Made by a program: the position numbers and the translations under genes. The notes under the pieces were generated by a model. The model was not told the DNA's origin. It made no database searches and saw nothing but the letters and a program-made list of their open reading frames with translations. Shown one piece after another: positions 63,344 through 64,000 of a stretch of DNA of 64,000 nt (the first letter of the stretch is position 1; the number at the start of each line of letters is the position of its first letter). The DNA comes from Planctomycetota bacterium (GTDB taxonomy: Bacteria; Planctomycetota; Phycisphaerae; Sedimentisphaerales; Anaerobacaceae), in contig JACNGQ010000246.1 of NCBI GenBank assembly GCA_014384025.1, positions 1 through 64,000 on the forward strand. The letters run 5' to 3'.

Positions 63344-64000
63344 TTAAACCATACTTCTGAGCGGCCAAAACGTGTCATAAATTGCCTTAAAAATCACTAC
63401 CAGCGCGAAATCCAGCGCTAATATGGAAATAAAACTGGCCACAAATGCTTCTGTGCATGCTTTGCCTACGCCCTGTGCACCTTCTTTGCATGTAAAGCCC
63501 TTATAACAGCTAATAACTGCAATAGCTACGCCAAAGAACAAACCCTTTATAATTCCTATAAATACATCCCACTTTTCTACGGCGTTGGCACTATGGAGCC
63601 AATACGCCCGGCTGTTAATCCCCAAATGTACAACGCTTACGAGATACCCGCCGAGAATACCCAACAAATCGGCGAAAATAATCAGAACCGGGGTAAGCAG
63701 CAGACAGGCCAGAATCCGCGGTGCCACCAGATATTTTACCGGGTCGGTCCCCATGCTTCTGATTGCATCAATTTGCTCGGTCACATTCATTGTTCCCAGT
63801 TCAGCCGTCAAAGCACCTCCGATGCGCCCAGCCAACATAACTGCAGTGAGTACAGGCCCCAGCTCTTTTACGACGGCAATGTTAATCAGAGAGCCCAGGT
63901 ACTCTTCTAATCCCATACCTGCAAGCTGGCCATAAGTCTGAACTGCCAATGTCATTCCCACAAACGCTCCGGTTATCATAACAACCGGGACACTGTGGAC
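63344..64000 (-). CDS. mlaE: MlaE-type ABC permease, 5' end outside window
   Basis: At least 218 residues. The frame stays open through the end of the window (VHSVPVVMITGAFVGMTLAVQ), so the ATG at 63979 is internal. Family signatures: LGPVLTAVMLAGRIGGALTAELGTM, EQIDAIRSMGTDPVKYLVAPR and GLFFGVAIAVISCYKG. The MlaE fold has about five or six TM helices. It is the permease partner of the MlaF protein encoded downstream; an MlaD-like gene would be expected outside the window or further along. Confidence 0.93.
   Translation of the reverse strand, partial: VHSVPVVMITGAFVGMTLAVQTYGQLAGMGLEEYLGSLINIAVVKELGPVLTAVMLAGRIGGALTAELGTMNVTEQIDAIRSMGTDPVKYLVAPRILACLLLTPVLIIFADLLGILGGYLVSVVHLGINSRAYWLHSANAVEKWDVFIGIIKGLFFGVAIAVISCYKGFTCKEGAQGVGKACTEAFVASFISILALDFALVVIFKAIYDTFWPLRSMV

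Overview
The window looks like a chromosomal segment of a Planctomycetota bacterium, probably class Phycisphaerae (Sedimentisphaerales-like). The evidence is three very large secreted proteins built from 'YYWRIDE/DVYFG' Fn3-like repeats with LamG, PA14 and CBM-like modules, the ECF sigma cassettes, and intergenic repeats of a kind I associate with such genomes. This is family knowledge plus inference; there is no rRNA or tRNA here to fix the lineage. Base composition looks moderate, about 45-50% GC by eye.

Layout. 1-8.5 kb: the end of a LamG secreted protein, a hypothetical, rtcB, a CocE/S15-type hydrolase cut by one in-frame stop, an ankyrin lipoprotein and a DUF547 lipoprotein. 8.5-12.3 kb: metK, then an ECF sigma factor with two overlapping membrane/coiled-coil genes. 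12.4-17.9 kb: purH, a PQQ-type beta-propeller, a small conserved protein and a prolyl oligopeptidase. 18-30 kb: a long minus-strand run led by a rhomboid protease and an ECF sigma/anti-sigma pair, continuing through YbjQ, a hydrolase, NfeD, an SPFH protein, a bacterial GPP34 protein, small membrane proteins, a radical SAM protein, an MFS transporter, LapA, CorA and a TrkA-C membrane protein. 30-36.5 kb: two giant modular surface proteins. 36.8-46.2 kb: an MBL hydrolase, an ABC exporter with a PDZ-like insert, a GH130 enzyme, and a MacA-MacB-TolC-type efflux operon. 47-53.3 kb: panB, amrS, cysM, a small repeat protein and a four-CBS/two-PAS histidine kinase.

53.3-59.5 kb is the most unusual part. 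A compact minus-strand operon encodes an MBL-fold protein, an E2-E1 fusion, a JAMM/JAB peptidase and a four-helix membrane protein. It resembles the Cap2/Cap3 arm of type II CBASS, but no CD-NTase is present and the MBL protein occupies that position. The MBL protein ends in a Gly-Gly plus four residues, so it is a candidate substrate of the conjugation machinery. The cassette looks AT-richer than its neighbours and is bracketed by dispersed hairpin repeats. I consider it a probable anti-phage or stress island.

59.5-64 kb: a large FAD/Fe-S D-lactate-dehydrogenase-like protein and the start of an Mla-type lipid-transport operon (mlaF, and mlaE running off the window).
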